This document shows, in pieces, positions 1 to 8,410 of a stretch of 64,000 bases of DNA. Both the position numbers and the translations under genes were made by a program. The DNA is from CBDCGJ01 sp965238305 (GTDB lineage Bacteria; Pseudomonadota; Alphaproteobacteria; GCA-2731375): positions 4,712,001 through 4,776,000 of the forward strand of contig CBDEHK010000001.1 in the NCBI GenBank assembly GCA_965238305.1, written 5' to 3'. Numbering within the stretch: the stretch's first letter is position 1; the number at the start of each line of letters is the position of its first letter. The notes below the pieces were generated by a model that was not told the origin of the DNA, did no database searches, and saw only the letters and a list, made by a program, of their open reading frames with translations.

Positions 1-33
1 CTTGTCCGTGGTAACGGTCATTGCCGACCTTAG
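1..33 (+). CDS. proA: 3' end of glutamate-5-semialdehyde dehydrogenase (partial)
   Basis: Only the last ten codons and a TAG stop are inside the window. The frame from base 1 reads LVRGNGHCRP-stop, which resembles the usual ProA C-terminus (VRGDGQxRP). In alphaproteobacteria proA commonly lies directly upstream of nadD, and nadD starts 17 bases after this stop. ProA reduces gamma-glutamyl phosphate in proline synthesis. The call rests on ten residues plus context, so it is tentative. Confidence 0.5.
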   Translation, partial: LVRGNGHCRP

Positions 34-50
34 TTCGAGCGGGCGTGGCG

Positions 51-629
51 ATGAAACGAGCACCCGGCGGGCTCAAAATTGGTCTTCTAGGCGGCTCATT
101 CAATCCAGCCCATAAAGGTCATCGCCAGATCAGTTTGGAAGCGCTGAAGCGTCTGCAGCTGGATCAAGTTTGGTGGCTAGTCAGCCCGCAAAATCCGCTG
201 AAGTCAAATATTGGGATGGCGGCCTATGAAAACCGCCTGGCCGGGGCACAAGCTATAGCCCGCCACCCGAAAATTCGGGCCAGTGATTTCGAACAGCGCC
301 ATCACACCCGCTTCACAATTGACACCTTGGCGCGTTTGCCAAAGGTCTATCCGGCACATCGTTTTATCTGGCTGATGGGGGCTGACAATCTCTGTCAAAT
401 TACTGCCTGGAGACGCTGGCAACAGATATTCGAGACAGTACCTGTGGCGGTGATTGATCGCCCCGGCCATACTTATTCAGCTTTAGCCGGCCAGGCCGCA
501 CAATATTTCAAAACCAGTCGGCTGGCCCAGCCAATTGCCTTGGCGGCAACACCGGCACCGGCCTGGTGTTTCCTATTCACCCGTCGCCACACTGTATCGG
601 CCTCGGAAATCCGACAAAATGGCGCCTGA
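51..629 (+). CDS. nadD: Nicotinate-nucleotide adenylyltransferase
   Basis: Transfers AMP from ATP to nicotinate mononucleotide to make deamido-NAD, the central step of NAD synthesis in the cytoplasm. The protein (192 aa) opens with the nucleotidyltransferase phosphate-binding motif GGSFNPAHKGH (HxGH near residue 25). It carries MGADNL in the middle and ends with a SASEIRQ motif typical of the family. ATG 51 is preferred; an in-frame TTG at 21 would overlap the upstream proA stop. It sits in the conserved order proA-nadD-rsfS-rlmH. The length is normal. Confidence 0.95.
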   Translation: MKRAPGGLKIGLLGGSFNPAHKGHRQISLEALKRLQLDQVWWLVSPQNPLKSNIGMAAYENRLAGAQAIARHPKIRASDFEQRHHTRFTIDTLARLPKVYPAHRFIWLMGADNLCQITAWRRWQQIFETVPVAVIDRPGHTYSALAGQAAQYFKTSRLAQPIALAATPAPAWCFLFTRRHTVSASEIRQNGA

Positions 630-722
630 TTTCGTGACTGATAAGCCACGCAAAGAAGTGAATTTATTGTGAATATTCGACTTAATATTGAAATTTTAAC
701 AAAAAACAGGCATCATTCACTT

Positions 723-739
723 GATTGCATCGTGCAATC
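723..739 (+). repeat. Perfect inverted repeat upstream of rsfS
   Basis: GATTGCA (723-729) and TGCAATC (733-739) form a perfect 7-bp stem with a three-base loop, 39 bases before the rsfS start. No run of T follows, so it does not look like an intrinsic terminator. It could be a leader hairpin or an operator; the sequence alone does not decide. Confidence 0.4.
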
Positions 740-778
740 GCCTTTCGCCAAAACAAGGAGCTTGAAGCCATAGCCAGT

Positions 779-1162
779 ATGCATAATCCGTCTAAACGGA
801 AACAGTTGCCCAACCCTGAAGAGTTGAGTGAACTGATCATACACTCCCTGGATGCCGATAAGGCCGAAGACATCACAACAATCGATCTCGCCGAGCGAAG
901 CAGTATCGCCGATTATATGGTGGTTGCGACCGGACGTTCGCAACGTCAAGTGGCTGCTTTGGCCGATCATCTTATGCGCAAGCTGAAAGAAGTCGGTCTG
1001 GGTACCTGCCAGGTTGAAGGCCTCTCGCAAGGCGACTGGGTCTTGATCGATGCTGGCGATGTCATCGTGCAAATTTTTCGGCCCGAAGTGAGGGAGTTTT
1101 ACAATCTGGAGAAAATGTGGTCCGCAGAAATGCCGACTGATCGCATCGAACGGGTTGTTTAA
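779..1162 (+). CDS. rsfS: Ribosome silencing factor RsfS (Iojap-like)
   Basis: Binds L14 on the large ribosomal subunit and blocks subunit joining when nutrients are short. The 127-aa protein carries the family core: an IDL...S.IADYMVVATG strand-loop segment, then SQRQVAALADHLM, EGL..GDWVLIDAGDVIVQIF and a C-terminal RPEVREFYNLEKMW. ATG 779 is chosen because it follows an AAGGAG-like ribosome site (AACAAGGAGC near 753-762) and gives the normal length; a TTG at 725 would add 18 poorly conserved residues. It lies between nadD and rlmH as in most alphaproteobacteria. Confidence 0.93.
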   Translation: MHNPSKRKQLPNPEELSELIIHSLDADKAEDITTIDLAERSSIADYMVVATGRSQRQVAALADHLMRKLKEVGLGTCQVEGLSQGDWVLIDAGDVIVQIFRPEVREFYNLEKMWSAEMPTDRIERVV

Positions 1163-1223
1163 ATAAGTGAGTTGATCGTCTCGGGCAGAGCTGTATCTGA
1201 CCCAAAGCAAGAGTGCCGGTGAC

Positions 1224-1682
1224 ATGAACATCCTCATCGTCGCCGTCGGCCGTCAGAAAGCTGGGGCCGAAAAGGCGTTGTTTGACAGTTATTTAAAACG
1301 CATACCCTGGAAAGTCGAAATTAGGGAGCTTGACATCCGTGGTGGCCGTGACGGTCCGCAGCGCCAAAATCTGGAAGCGGAACGCATACTCGCCGCAGTT
1401 CCCAACGGTGCCAGGGTGATCGCTCTTGATGAACGCGGAGACAATCTTACCAGCCGTAAATTTGCCGATCTGTTGTCCAACTGGCAGGATGACGGTGCAC
1501 GGCGAACCGTTATTATTATTGGCGGTGCCGATGGATTGACAGATCAAGTGCGTCGGCGCGCCGACAAGGTGGTTTCATTCGGTGCCTTAACCTGGCCCCA
1601 TATGATGGCCCGCGTGTTGCTGGCGGAGCAACTATACCGCGCCACCAGTATCATCAGCGGTCACCCCTATCATCGGGACTGA
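1224..1682 (+). CDS. rlmH: 23S rRNA pseudouridine-1915 N3-methyltransferase
   Basis: SPOUT-class methyltransferase that modifies pseudouridine 1915 in helix 69 of 23S rRNA on assembled 70S ribosomes. The 152-aa protein shows the family's knot region: IIIGGADGLTDQV, then LTWPHMMARVLLAEQLYRA and the invariant C-terminal GHPYHRD. Residues near the N-terminus (MNILIVAVGR) form the first strand. Length and gene order after rsfS are standard. RsfS and RlmH both act on the large subunit, so co-transcription is sensible. Confidence 0.95.
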   Translation: MNILIVAVGRQKAGAEKALFDSYLKRIPWKVEIRELDIRGGRDGPQRQNLEAERILAAVPNGARVIALDERGDNLTSRKFADLLSNWQDDGARRTVIIIGGADGLTDQVRRRADKVVSFGALTWPHMMARVLLAEQLYRATSIISGHPYHRD

Positions 1683-1701
1683 TGGCGATGAAATATTGCC
1701 C

Positions 1702-1730
1702 TTGCATCGGCCTCAGTTCGGCCATATTCA
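1702..1730 (+). promoter_or_regulatory. Possible sigma-70 promoter before gpmI
   Basis: TTGCAT (1702-1707) and TATTCA (1725-1730) are separated by exactly 17 bases, 34 bases before the gpmI start. Both hexamers deviate from consensus, so this is only a candidate. It would allow gpmI expression separate from rlmH. Confidence 0.3.
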
Positions 1731-1764
1731 ATCAACAAGATAGGTTTTGCAAAACGGAAACATA

Positions 1765-3351
1765 ATGACCGCCACCGAAAAGCAACCAAGCCCCGTTGTC
1801 CTGTGTATTCTGGATGGCTGGGGCAATGGTCCGGCCAACGAAAATAATGCCATCGCCGCGACTGCAACACCGGTTTATGACCGTTTGCTGGCGAAGTGCC
1901 CGGTGGCTGAGTTATTAACCTCGGCAGGCGATGTCGGCCTGCCCGCGGGGCAAATGGGTAATTCCGAGGTTGGTCATCAAAATATTGGCGGCGGTCGCGT
2001 GGTAATTCAGGATTTGCCGCGTATCGATGCTGCCATTGGTGATAGCAGTTTGGCTAACCGCGCGACGTTGCAAAATCATATCGAGGCGCTGAAAAATAGC
2101 CGCGGGGCTTGCCATCTAATGGGCCTGCTTTCGCCCGGCGGGGTGCATTCGCATCAGGACCATATGGTCGCCTTGGCCAAGATCATTGCTGCGGCGGGCG
2201 TAAAGGTCAAAATTCATGCCTTTTTAGATGGCCGCGACACCCCACCTAGAAGTGCCTACGACTTCATCGAGGCTTTCCAGAAGGAGATCGACACCATCGA
2301 AGAGGTGGAAATTACCACCGTCAGCGGCCGCTACTACGCCATGGACCGAGACAAACGTTGGGATCGTGTGAGCAAAGCCTATCACGCCATTGTTGATGGC
2401 GCTGGCGAAATCGCTGCAAACGCAATTTCGGCGGTCACACAATCCTATGCAGACGACGTCAGCGATGAATTTGTATTGCCGACCGCAATTGCCGGATATG
2501 CCGGCATGGCAGACGGCGATGGTGTGCTGATGGCAAATTTCCGTGCCGACCGGGCCCGGGAAATTCTGACGGCATTGCTGGATCCGTCGTTCGACGGATT
2601 TACCCGCAAACGGGTGATTGAAACCGCCACCGCCCTGGGCATGACTAGTTACTCCACACACTTGGACGCCTTCATGCCGGCTATCTTCGCAGCGAAGAAA
2701 TTGCGCAATACCTTGGGTGAAGTGGTCTCTGCTGCCGGTAAGACCCAACTGCGCATCGCTGAAACCGAAAAATACGCCCATGTCACTTTTTTCCTGAATG
2801 GCGGCGAAGAGCAGGTTTTTAAAGGAGAGGAGCGGATATTGATCCCCTCCCCGAAAGTTGCAACCTACGATCTGCAACCGGAAATGTCGGCCGCTGAGGT
2901 CACTGACCGTTTGGTTGAGGCGATAACAACTGGCGGCTTCGGCCTTATTGTTGTCAATTACGCCAACCCGGACATGGTCGGTCATACAGGCGTGATGGCG
3001 GCGGCACAAAAAGCCGTAGCCACCATCGATATCTGCCTGGGGCGATTGGAAACAGCGCTGCGGCAATCCGGCGGCGCGATGCTGATCACCGCCGATCATG
3101 GCAATATTGAATGTCTGGTGGATCCGGCAAATGGCGAGACCCATACCGCGCATACAACCAATTCAGTTCCTTTCATTCTGATCAATGGCGGTAGCGACAT
3201 GAACATCGCCGGTGGTCGCCTAGCCGATGTCGCACCGACAGTGTTGGAGTTGATGAACTTACCGATCCCTCAGGAAATGACTGGGGCGTCACTTTTGCGG
3301 CCAGGACAGCGAACAAGTGAAACGTCGATGGGACATCGTGCCCAGGCGTAA
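1765..3351 (+). CDS. gpmI: 2,3-bisphosphoglycerate-independent phosphoglycerate mutase
   Basis: Interconverts 3- and 2-phosphoglycerate in glycolysis with two Mn ions. The 528-aa protein has the alkaline-phosphatase-like halves of the family: CILDGWGNG at the start, the phosphoserine loop GQMGNSEVGHQNIGGGR, DGRDTPP in the inserted transferase domain, then NYANPDMVGHTG and TADHGNIE with metal-binding Asp and His residues. ATG 1765 gives the expected MTATEKQPS N-terminus; a TTG at 1747 would add six residues. Its last codons overlap the start of the downstream EnvC-like gene. Confidence 0.96.
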   Translation: MTATEKQPSPVVLCILDGWGNGPANENNAIAATATPVYDRLLAKCPVAELLTSAGDVGLPAGQMGNSEVGHQNIGGGRVVIQDLPRIDAAIGDSSLANRATLQNHIEALKNSRGACHLMGLLSPGGVHSHQDHMVALAKIIAAAGVKVKIHAFLDGRDTPPRSAYDFIEAFQKEIDTIEEVEITTVSGRYYAMDRDKRWDRVSKAYHAIVDGAGEIAANAISAVTQSYADDVSDEFVLPTAIAGYAGMADGDGVLMANFRADRAREILTALLDPSFDGFTRKRVIETATALGMTSYSTHLDAFMPAIFAAKKLRNTLGEVVSAAGKTQLRIAETEKYAHVTFFLNGGEEQVFKGEERILIPSPKVATYDLQPEMSAAEVTDRLVEAITTGGFGLIVVNYANPDMVGHTGVMAAAQKAVATIDICLGRLETALRQSGGAMLITADHGNIECLVDPANGETHTAHTTNSVPFILINGGSDMNIAGGRLADVAPTVLELMNLPIPQEMTGASLLRPGQRTSETSMGHRAQA

Positions 3352-4648
3352 ATTTGAAGGCTCCGTTCGCCATACCAGAACAACAATGTGCTTGCGGGTC
3401 CTGCTTGCCGCCGCCGTGACGTCTGTGCCGCTATCCGCTATTGCCGACGAAGCAAATGAAATATCTCTGCAAAAAGTCGAGCGCGAATTGAATGACAGCC
3501 GCGCTGCCAAACGAAATCTGCAACGCAAGGCCCAGCAAATCACGCACGAGCGCATTCGCATACGCAAACGCTTAATCAAGATGGCAAAAAAAATCCAAAC
3601 CCGCGAAGATCGCCTGCTGACCAGCGAAAAGAGATTGCGGGAACTTTCGTCCAGCGAAAAAGAGCTCAGCCAGGCCTTGAAAGGCCGGCAAACGGAGTTG
3701 TCGCGCGTACTTGGCAGTCTCAGCCGATTGCAACGCGCTGGCACGCCCTTATTGGTGGTGGGGCCAGGCACGCCGTTGCAAAATATGCGCGCCAGCCTGC
3801 TGTTGACATCAATCACCCCGGAACTCGAACGCCGGGTCGGCAATATCCGCGCACAAATCGAAACTTTGCGCCAACTGCGCCAACAGATTGCTGAAGAGCG
3901 TCGGGATATCGACTTGGCACGGCGGGAGCTGGAAACCGAAAAACGCCGTTTAAGCCAACTTCTTCGCGCAAAATCGAATACGCGAAATGAACTGCTGGCC
4001 CGCGCGCAACAGGAAGAAAAGCGAATAACGGCTCTTTCGAACTCAGCCAGCAACATTGGTGATTTAGTTGAACGACTGCATAAAGACAGAAATACCCAAA
4101 CGGATCGTGGAGAGATTGAAAAACGCATCTCTGTCTTGCGGCAAACCGAAGCCCAAACACCTGAGATTTCAGCACCCGAACAAGCGATAGAGCCGAGCGC
4201 GCGCGCGGACAGTAAAACCGGCACTGGCCAAGTACAACAGTTCGCCAGTCTGCGCGGTCAATTGCCATTGCCGGCCCGCGGCCAGATCGTCGAGCATTTC
4301 GGCGACGACAACGGATATGGGCCCGCCTCGAAAGGTATTCGAATTCAAACCCGACCTCACGCACAAGTTATCACGCCGTTTGATGGCGAAGTTTCCTATG
4401 CCGGTGAATTTCGTGGCTATGGTCAGCTCTTGATCATCGCCCATGGCCAGGGATATCATACGCTTCTTGCCGGGATGTCGCGAATTGACGTGGTAGTTGG
4501 CCAACTTCTGCTCGCCAGCGAACCTGTTGGCGAAATGGGAAATAACGAGAGAAAATATCCTAATCTTTATGTAGAATTAAGGTATCGAGGTGAAGCTGTA
4601 AACCCGCTTCCCTGGTTAGCCATGAACATCGGAAAGGTCAAAGGTTGA
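3317..4648 (+). CDS. EnvC-like amidase activator (degenerate M23/LytM protein)
   Basis: Exported coiled-coil protein with a C-terminal LytM (M23) domain. A hydrophobic signal peptide (CLRVLLAAAVTSVPLSAIA) precedes about 230 residues of charged heptad-rich helix; the LytM domain starts near residue 315. The zinc motifs of active M23 peptidases are absent: the HxGxD position reads SKGIR, and the second histidine site reads LLAGM. This matches EnvC-type proteins, which activate peptidoglycan amidases at the division site and do not cut wall themselves. GTG 3317 has an AGGA site and overlaps gpmI by 35 bases; ATG 3386, directly before the signal peptide, is the alternative. TGATG overlap couples it to ctpA. 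Confidence 0.85.
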   Translation: MKRRWDIVPRRKFEGSVRHTRTTMCLRVLLAAAVTSVPLSAIADEANEISLQKVERELNDSRAAKRNLQRKAQQITHERIRIRKRLIKMAKKIQTREDRLLTSEKRLRELSSSEKELSQALKGRQTELSRVLGSLSRLQRAGTPLLVVGPGTPLQNMRASLLLTSITPELERRVGNIRAQIETLRQLRQQIAEERRDIDLARRELETEKRRLSQLLRAKSNTRNELLARAQQEEKRITALSNSASNIGDLVERLHKDRNTQTDRGEIEKRISVLRQTEAQTPEISAPEQAIEPSARADSKTGTGQVQQFASLRGQLPLPARGQIVEHFGDDNGYGPASKGIRIQTRPHAQVITPFDGEVSYAGEFRGYGQLLIIAHGQGYHTLLAGMSRIDVVVGQLLLASEPVGEMGNNERKYPNLYVELRYRGEAVNPLPWLAMNIGKVKG

Positions 4649-5937
4649 TGCGCCGCTTTATATTATTATTCTCTGCCGGGGTGCTGGCATATGCTGTTAT
4701 TGCTGTCCCAGCGCAAGCACAAGAACCGAATTCAGATACTTACAAAGCCCTCAATCTATTTGGTGACGTGTTCGAACGCGTTCGCAAAGATTATGTGCGC
4801 GATGTCGACGATACGGAACTGATCGAAAGCGCTATCAATGGCATGCTGAAATCGCTCGATCCTCATTCGAGTTACATGAACCAAAAGACACTACAAGAAA
4901 TGCAGGTGCAGACCCGCGGTGAGTTTGGCGGCTTGGGCATCGAAGTCACGATGGAAAATGGTGTCATCAAAGTCGTTTCCCCCATCGACGACACCCCGGC
5001 CTGGCGAGCTGGCGTCAAGTCCGGCGATTATGTCACCCACCTTGATGGTGAGCCGATCCAGGGTTTGACGCTGGCTCAGGCGGTCAAAAAAATGCGCGGA
5101 CCGATCAATTCCGACATCGTTTTGACAATTGTGCGTAAAGGCACCGAAGGCGCGTTTGATATCACCATTACGCGCGATGTTATTCAGATCCAATCGGTAC
5201 GCGGTCGCGCCGAAGGAGATGTGATTTATCTTCGCGTTACCAGTTTCACCGAAAAGACGGATAGCGGTATTCGCAAACAAGTCAATCGCATCAAACAGGA
5301 AATTGACGGGAAGATTTCCGGTATTATCCTGGATCTGCGAAATAATCCAGGCGGGCTATTGGACCAGGCGGTTGCTGTATCGGATGCCTTTCTGGATGAC
5401 GGGCGTATCGTTTCGACCCGGGATCGGCGGGAAGACGATGGCCAACTTTACATGGCGAACCCGGGCGATCTCGCCGACGGCAAACCGATCATCGTCTTGA
5501 TCAACGGGGGATCGGCGTCCGCTTCGGAAATTGTTGCCGGTGCCTTGCAGGATCATAAACGCGGTATCGTTTTAGGCACCAAATCTTTCGGCAAGGGCTC
5601 CGTGCAGACGATCATGCCTTTGGGCGGGCGTGGCGCCATCCGGATGACCACAGCGCTTTATTATACGCCATCTGGCAACAGCATTCAGGCCAAGGGCATC
5701 GTCCCTGACGTTGAAGTCGAGCAATCCGTCGTGCAAAAAGTGAACGGACCAAAACGCCGTTCCGAAGCTGATTTACGCGGTCATATCGAAATAAAAGGCA
5801 AAAAAGATGCCGACAAGCCTGACGATGCCGCCGACACGAAAGACGAGACAAAACCGGAAGATTATCAGCTGAGTTACGCTCTCGATTTGATGCGCAGCCT
5901 GAACATTCTGTCGCAAGGAAAAGTCGAAAAGAATTGA
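4648..5937 (+). CDS. ctpA: S41 carboxyl-terminal processing protease
   Basis: Periplasmic serine protease that trims or degrades envelope proteins, including peptidoglycan enzymes. The 429-aa protein begins with a signal peptide ending PAQAQ. It then has an N-terminal helical segment with LKSLDPHSSYM, a PDZ domain (GGLGIEVTMENG to RKGTEG, about residues 90-180) and the S41 catalytic core. The nucleophile is the serine in GGSASASEIVAGALQ and the base is the lysine in GTKSFGKGSVQT. A charged, lysine-rich tail follows. ATG 4648 overlaps the upstream stop by one base. EnvC-like followed by ctpA is a conserved alphaproteobacterial pair. Confidence 0.94.
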   Translation: MRRFILLFSAGVLAYAVIAVPAQAQEPNSDTYKALNLFGDVFERVRKDYVRDVDDTELIESAINGMLKSLDPHSSYMNQKTLQEMQVQTRGEFGGLGIEVTMENGVIKVVSPIDDTPAWRAGVKSGDYVTHLDGEPIQGLTLAQAVKKMRGPINSDIVLTIVRKGTEGAFDITITRDVIQIQSVRGRAEGDVIYLRVTSFTEKTDSGIRKQVNRIKQEIDGKISGIILDLRNNPGGLLDQAVAVSDAFLDDGRIVSTRDRREDDGQLYMANPGDLADGKPIIVLINGGSASASEIVAGALQDHKRGIVLGTKSFGKGSVQTIMPLGGRGAIRMTTALYYTPSGNSIQAKGIVPDVEVEQSVVQKVNGPKRRSEADLRGHIEIKGKKDADKPDDAADTKDETKPEDYQLSYALDLMRSLNILSQGKVEKN

Positions 5938-5946
5938 GGGTGGTAA

Positions 5947-7083
5947 TTGGCTAAGTCGACGACAACGAAGCCCCTCATAATTCCTCAACGGAAACGGCGT
6001 GTGAGCGCTTTTTCCGTTGTTGTTGCTTTGTTGCTTAGCGGATTTGCGGCAGCCATAATCTGGGCCTCACTCAGTTACGTGGCCCCCGACGCTGCCGATC
6101 AAATGGCCAAATCTGAGGCTGAACCTAAGACGGCACCTGCGATAAATGGGGAGGAAACAAAACCGGCGACGTCGATGGAATCGGCAAAAAGCAAGGTCAC
6201 AAAACCGGAAGAGAAATCAGAACCTGCTAAGCCGAAAGACGAGATTACCCTGACCGAAGGTTCAAACGATCAGGGTGCCTTGTCGCCCGCACCCGATCCG
6301 GCCTTGCTTCGGACGACTCCATACGGCGCGGTTCCCAAAATAGATGCAAAAGGTCGCGCCGCCAGGCAAGTCTATGCTCGCCCCTATACCCCCCCGGACG
6401 AAAAGCCGCTGGTGGCTATTGTTGTTTCCGGACTTGGAATGAATAACGAGACAACGGCCTTGGCGATCAATGAACTGCCGCCAGAAGTGACGTTGGCATT
6501 CTCGCCCTATGCCAAGGAGTTGCAGCGCCATATCAACGCAGCCCGAAGCAAGGGGCATGAGGTGATGTTGGAATTGCCGATGGAGCCGAAAAACTATCCA
6601 ACGAATGATTCCGGTCCCCTTAGTTTGTTGGTCACCGCGCAGGCACGGGTGAACCAAATACAAACAGAAAAGACGATGGCCCGGGTCACTGGTTACATCG
6701 GCATGGTCAATTCGATGGGAGCGGCTTTCACGGAAGCGGACACGGCTTTACGGCCAGTATTTCAGTTGTTGCGGCATTCCGGCCTGATCTTTCTGGATCG
6801 GCGTAGTTCGCCGGCAAGCCTGACCATTTCGGTGGCTGACAGCATGAACTTGCCGCGCGCATATGTGAACCACTGGGTCGATGAGGTCCCGACCGAGCTT
6901 GAAATAAAAAATCAATTGGCCGCATTGGAAAAAACCGCCTTCACAAAGGGCCACGCTGTCGCGCTGACGGAGCTTTACCCCCATAGCGCCAATTTGGTCG
7001 CGCTATGGGCTAAGAACACGGCATCTGTTGGTTTGAACCTGGCGCCGCTATCCGCCTTGGTAAATAAGCAGAGCCAGCCATGA
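5947..7083 (+). CDS. Divergent polysaccharide deacetylase family protein (DUF610/YibQ-like)
   Basis: Membrane-anchored periplasmic protein of 378 aa. A single transmembrane helix (about residues 20-43) follows a basic N-terminus, then a lysine/proline/glutamate-rich linker to about residue 145. The divergent deacetylase fold follows, with PLVAIVVSGLG, the LAFSPYA strand, GHEVMLELPMEP and GLIFLDRR. The Asp-Asp pair typical of active deacetylases is Ser-Gly here (VVSGLG), so catalysis is doubtful. TTG 5947 is used because it follows GAGGGTGG and no ATG lies before the membrane helix. It ends in an ATGA overlap with rppH. The position after ctpA supports an envelope role, but the activity is unknown. 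Confidence 0.8.
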   Translation: MAKSTTTKPLIIPQRKRRVSAFSVVVALLLSGFAAAIIWASLSYVAPDAADQMAKSEAEPKTAPAINGEETKPATSMESAKSKVTKPEEKSEPAKPKDEITLTEGSNDQGALSPAPDPALLRTTPYGAVPKIDAKGRAARQVYARPYTPPDEKPLVAIVVSGLGMNNETTALAINELPPEVTLAFSPYAKELQRHINAARSKGHEVMLELPMEPKNYPTNDSGPLSLLVTAQARVNQIQTEKTMARVTGYIGMVNSMGAAFTEADTALRPVFQLLRHSGLIFLDRRSSPASLTISVADSMNLPRAYVNHWVDEVPTELEIKNQLAALEKTAFTKGHAVALTELYPHSANLVALWAKNTASVGLNLAPLSALVNKQSQP

Positions 7084-7568
7084 GCAAACCTGCCGCTCTG
7101 CCCTATGCCGATCGACCCTACCGCAAATGCGTTGGTCTGCTGTTATTGGACAAACAAAACCGGGTTTTCGTCGGACAACGGATTGATCAACGCGCCGAGG
7201 CCTGGCAGATGCCGCAAGGCGGGATCGACCCAGGCGAAGATCCGCGGACTGCGGCCTTTCGAGAGTTGGAAGAGGAAATTGGCACTGCAAACGCGGAAAT
7301 CATTGCTGAGAGCAAGCAATGGATACCCTATGACCTGCCGGAAGAAATCGCCGACGAAGTCTGGAAGGGTCGTTACCGTGGCCAAACCCAGAAGTGGTTC
7401 GCGCTGCGTTTCCTAGGCCATGACGACGAAATCGATATCGCCACCGCGCACCCCGAATTCGATCAATGGAAGTGGTGCGATTTTGCCGAATTGGAAGCCC
7501 ATATCGTCCCCTTCAAACGCGAAACTTATCGCCAAGTGATGGCCGAATTCCGTCATATTATCACCTAA
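7080..7568 (+). CDS. rppH: RNA 5'-pyrophosphohydrolase (Nudix)
   Basis: Removes pyrophosphate from the 5' triphosphate of mRNA, which triggers RNase E decay. The 162-aa protein has a complete Nudix box: GGIDPGEDPRTAAFRELEEE followed by IG. RppH-type features surround it: YRKCVGLLLLDKQNRVFVGQR at the start, WQMPQGG before the box and QKWFALRF in the middle. The alternative function, diadenosine polyphosphate hydrolase, belongs to the same family. ATG 7080 overlaps the previous stop (ATGA), indicating translational coupling. Confidence 0.92.
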   Translation: MSKPAALPYADRPYRKCVGLLLLDKQNRVFVGQRIDQRAEAWQMPQGGIDPGEDPRTAAFRELEEEIGTANAEIIAESKQWIPYDLPEEIADEVWKGRYRGQTQKWFALRFLGHDDEIDIATAHPEFDQWKWCDFAELEAHIVPFKRETYRQVMAEFRHIIT

Positions 7569-7618
7569 AACATTCGATCTCTTCCATACAATCGTCAGTT
7601 TGATTTGGAGTAATCGTC

Positions 7619-8410
7619 ATGAGAACAAAATCTGCGATCATGATCCCCGGCGCTTTTGCCGGCGCGTGGTGTTGGGACTACTGGCGCGACTTATTGCAGG
7701 CGCGTAGTTGGCAGGTGTCGACACCGGAATTATTGCATCACGAACCAACCGGTGATGGCACCGCGCCCAACGCTTTGACGGGAACCAGTCTGAGCGATTA
7801 TGCCAATGCCCTGGCCGTGGAAATCGAAACGCTCGAAGACAAGCCCGTGATATTTGGTCATTCCATGGGCGGATTGCTGGCGCAATTGTTAGCGGCGCGC
7901 GGCTTGGCAGAAGCCCTGGTGTTGCTGACACCGGCGTCACCGTGGGGGATATTGCCATCCTCGGAGAACGAGATCGCAGCGGCGATGGGGTTGATGTCCC
8001 TGGGTCCGTTCTGGACGCAAGCTTTACATTCAGATTTTACCATCGCCTGCGGCAATTCGCTAACGCACATCCCGCCCGAACAGCAACGTGAAGTGTTCGA
8101 TCAGTTCGTCCCGGAATCGGGCCAGGCTTTGTTTGAAAGCCTGTTTTGGATGCTTGATCCGGCGCGCGCTTCCTATGTCAACCCAATCGACATTGACTGC
8201 CCAATCCTCTGTATCGCCGCCGGCCAAGATAAAGTCATCGACCCCGAAACCGTCCGCAAAGTCGCCGCCCGTTATCCCGATCACGCCACCTTCGCCAAAG
8301 TCGAAGATTTCGGTCATATGCTGCTGATCGAGCCGCAATGGCAACAGGTCGCGGATGTTACGTTGCAATGGCTGGACGAACAAAATTCGGATTGGGCGGC
8401 AGCACTCTAG
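7619..8410 (+). CDS. Alpha/beta-fold hydrolase
   Basis: Predicted soluble serine hydrolase of 263 aa. The nucleophile elbow is GHSMGG (Ser near residue 83); the acid is likely the Asp in AAGQDKVIDPE near residue 203; the histidine is in DFGHMLLIEPQW near residue 230. The N-terminal MIPGAFAGAWCWDYW strand-turn supplies the oxyanion hole. The substrate cannot be read from sequence. Start ATG 7619 follows GGAGTAATC. It converges with the glutamate-synthase-like gene, and the two stop codons share the four bases CTAG (8407-8410). Confidence 0.85.
   Translation: MRTKSAIMIPGAFAGAWCWDYWRDLLQARSWQVSTPELLHHEPTGDGTAPNALTGTSLSDYANALAVEIETLEDKPVIFGHSMGGLLAQLLAARGLAEALVLLTPASPWGILPSSENEIAAAMGLMSLGPFWTQALHSDFTIACGNSLTHIPPEQQREVFDQFVPESGQALFESLFWMLDPARASYVNPIDIDCPILCIAAGQDKVIDPETVRKVAARYPDHATFAKVEDFGHMLLIEPQWQQVADVTLQWLDEQNSDWAAAL

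Noticed and set aside
2224..3153. 309-codon open frame antisense to gpmI
   Set aside because: Lies wholly inside a strongly conserved gene, has no recognisable product or ribosome site, and reflects codon bias.
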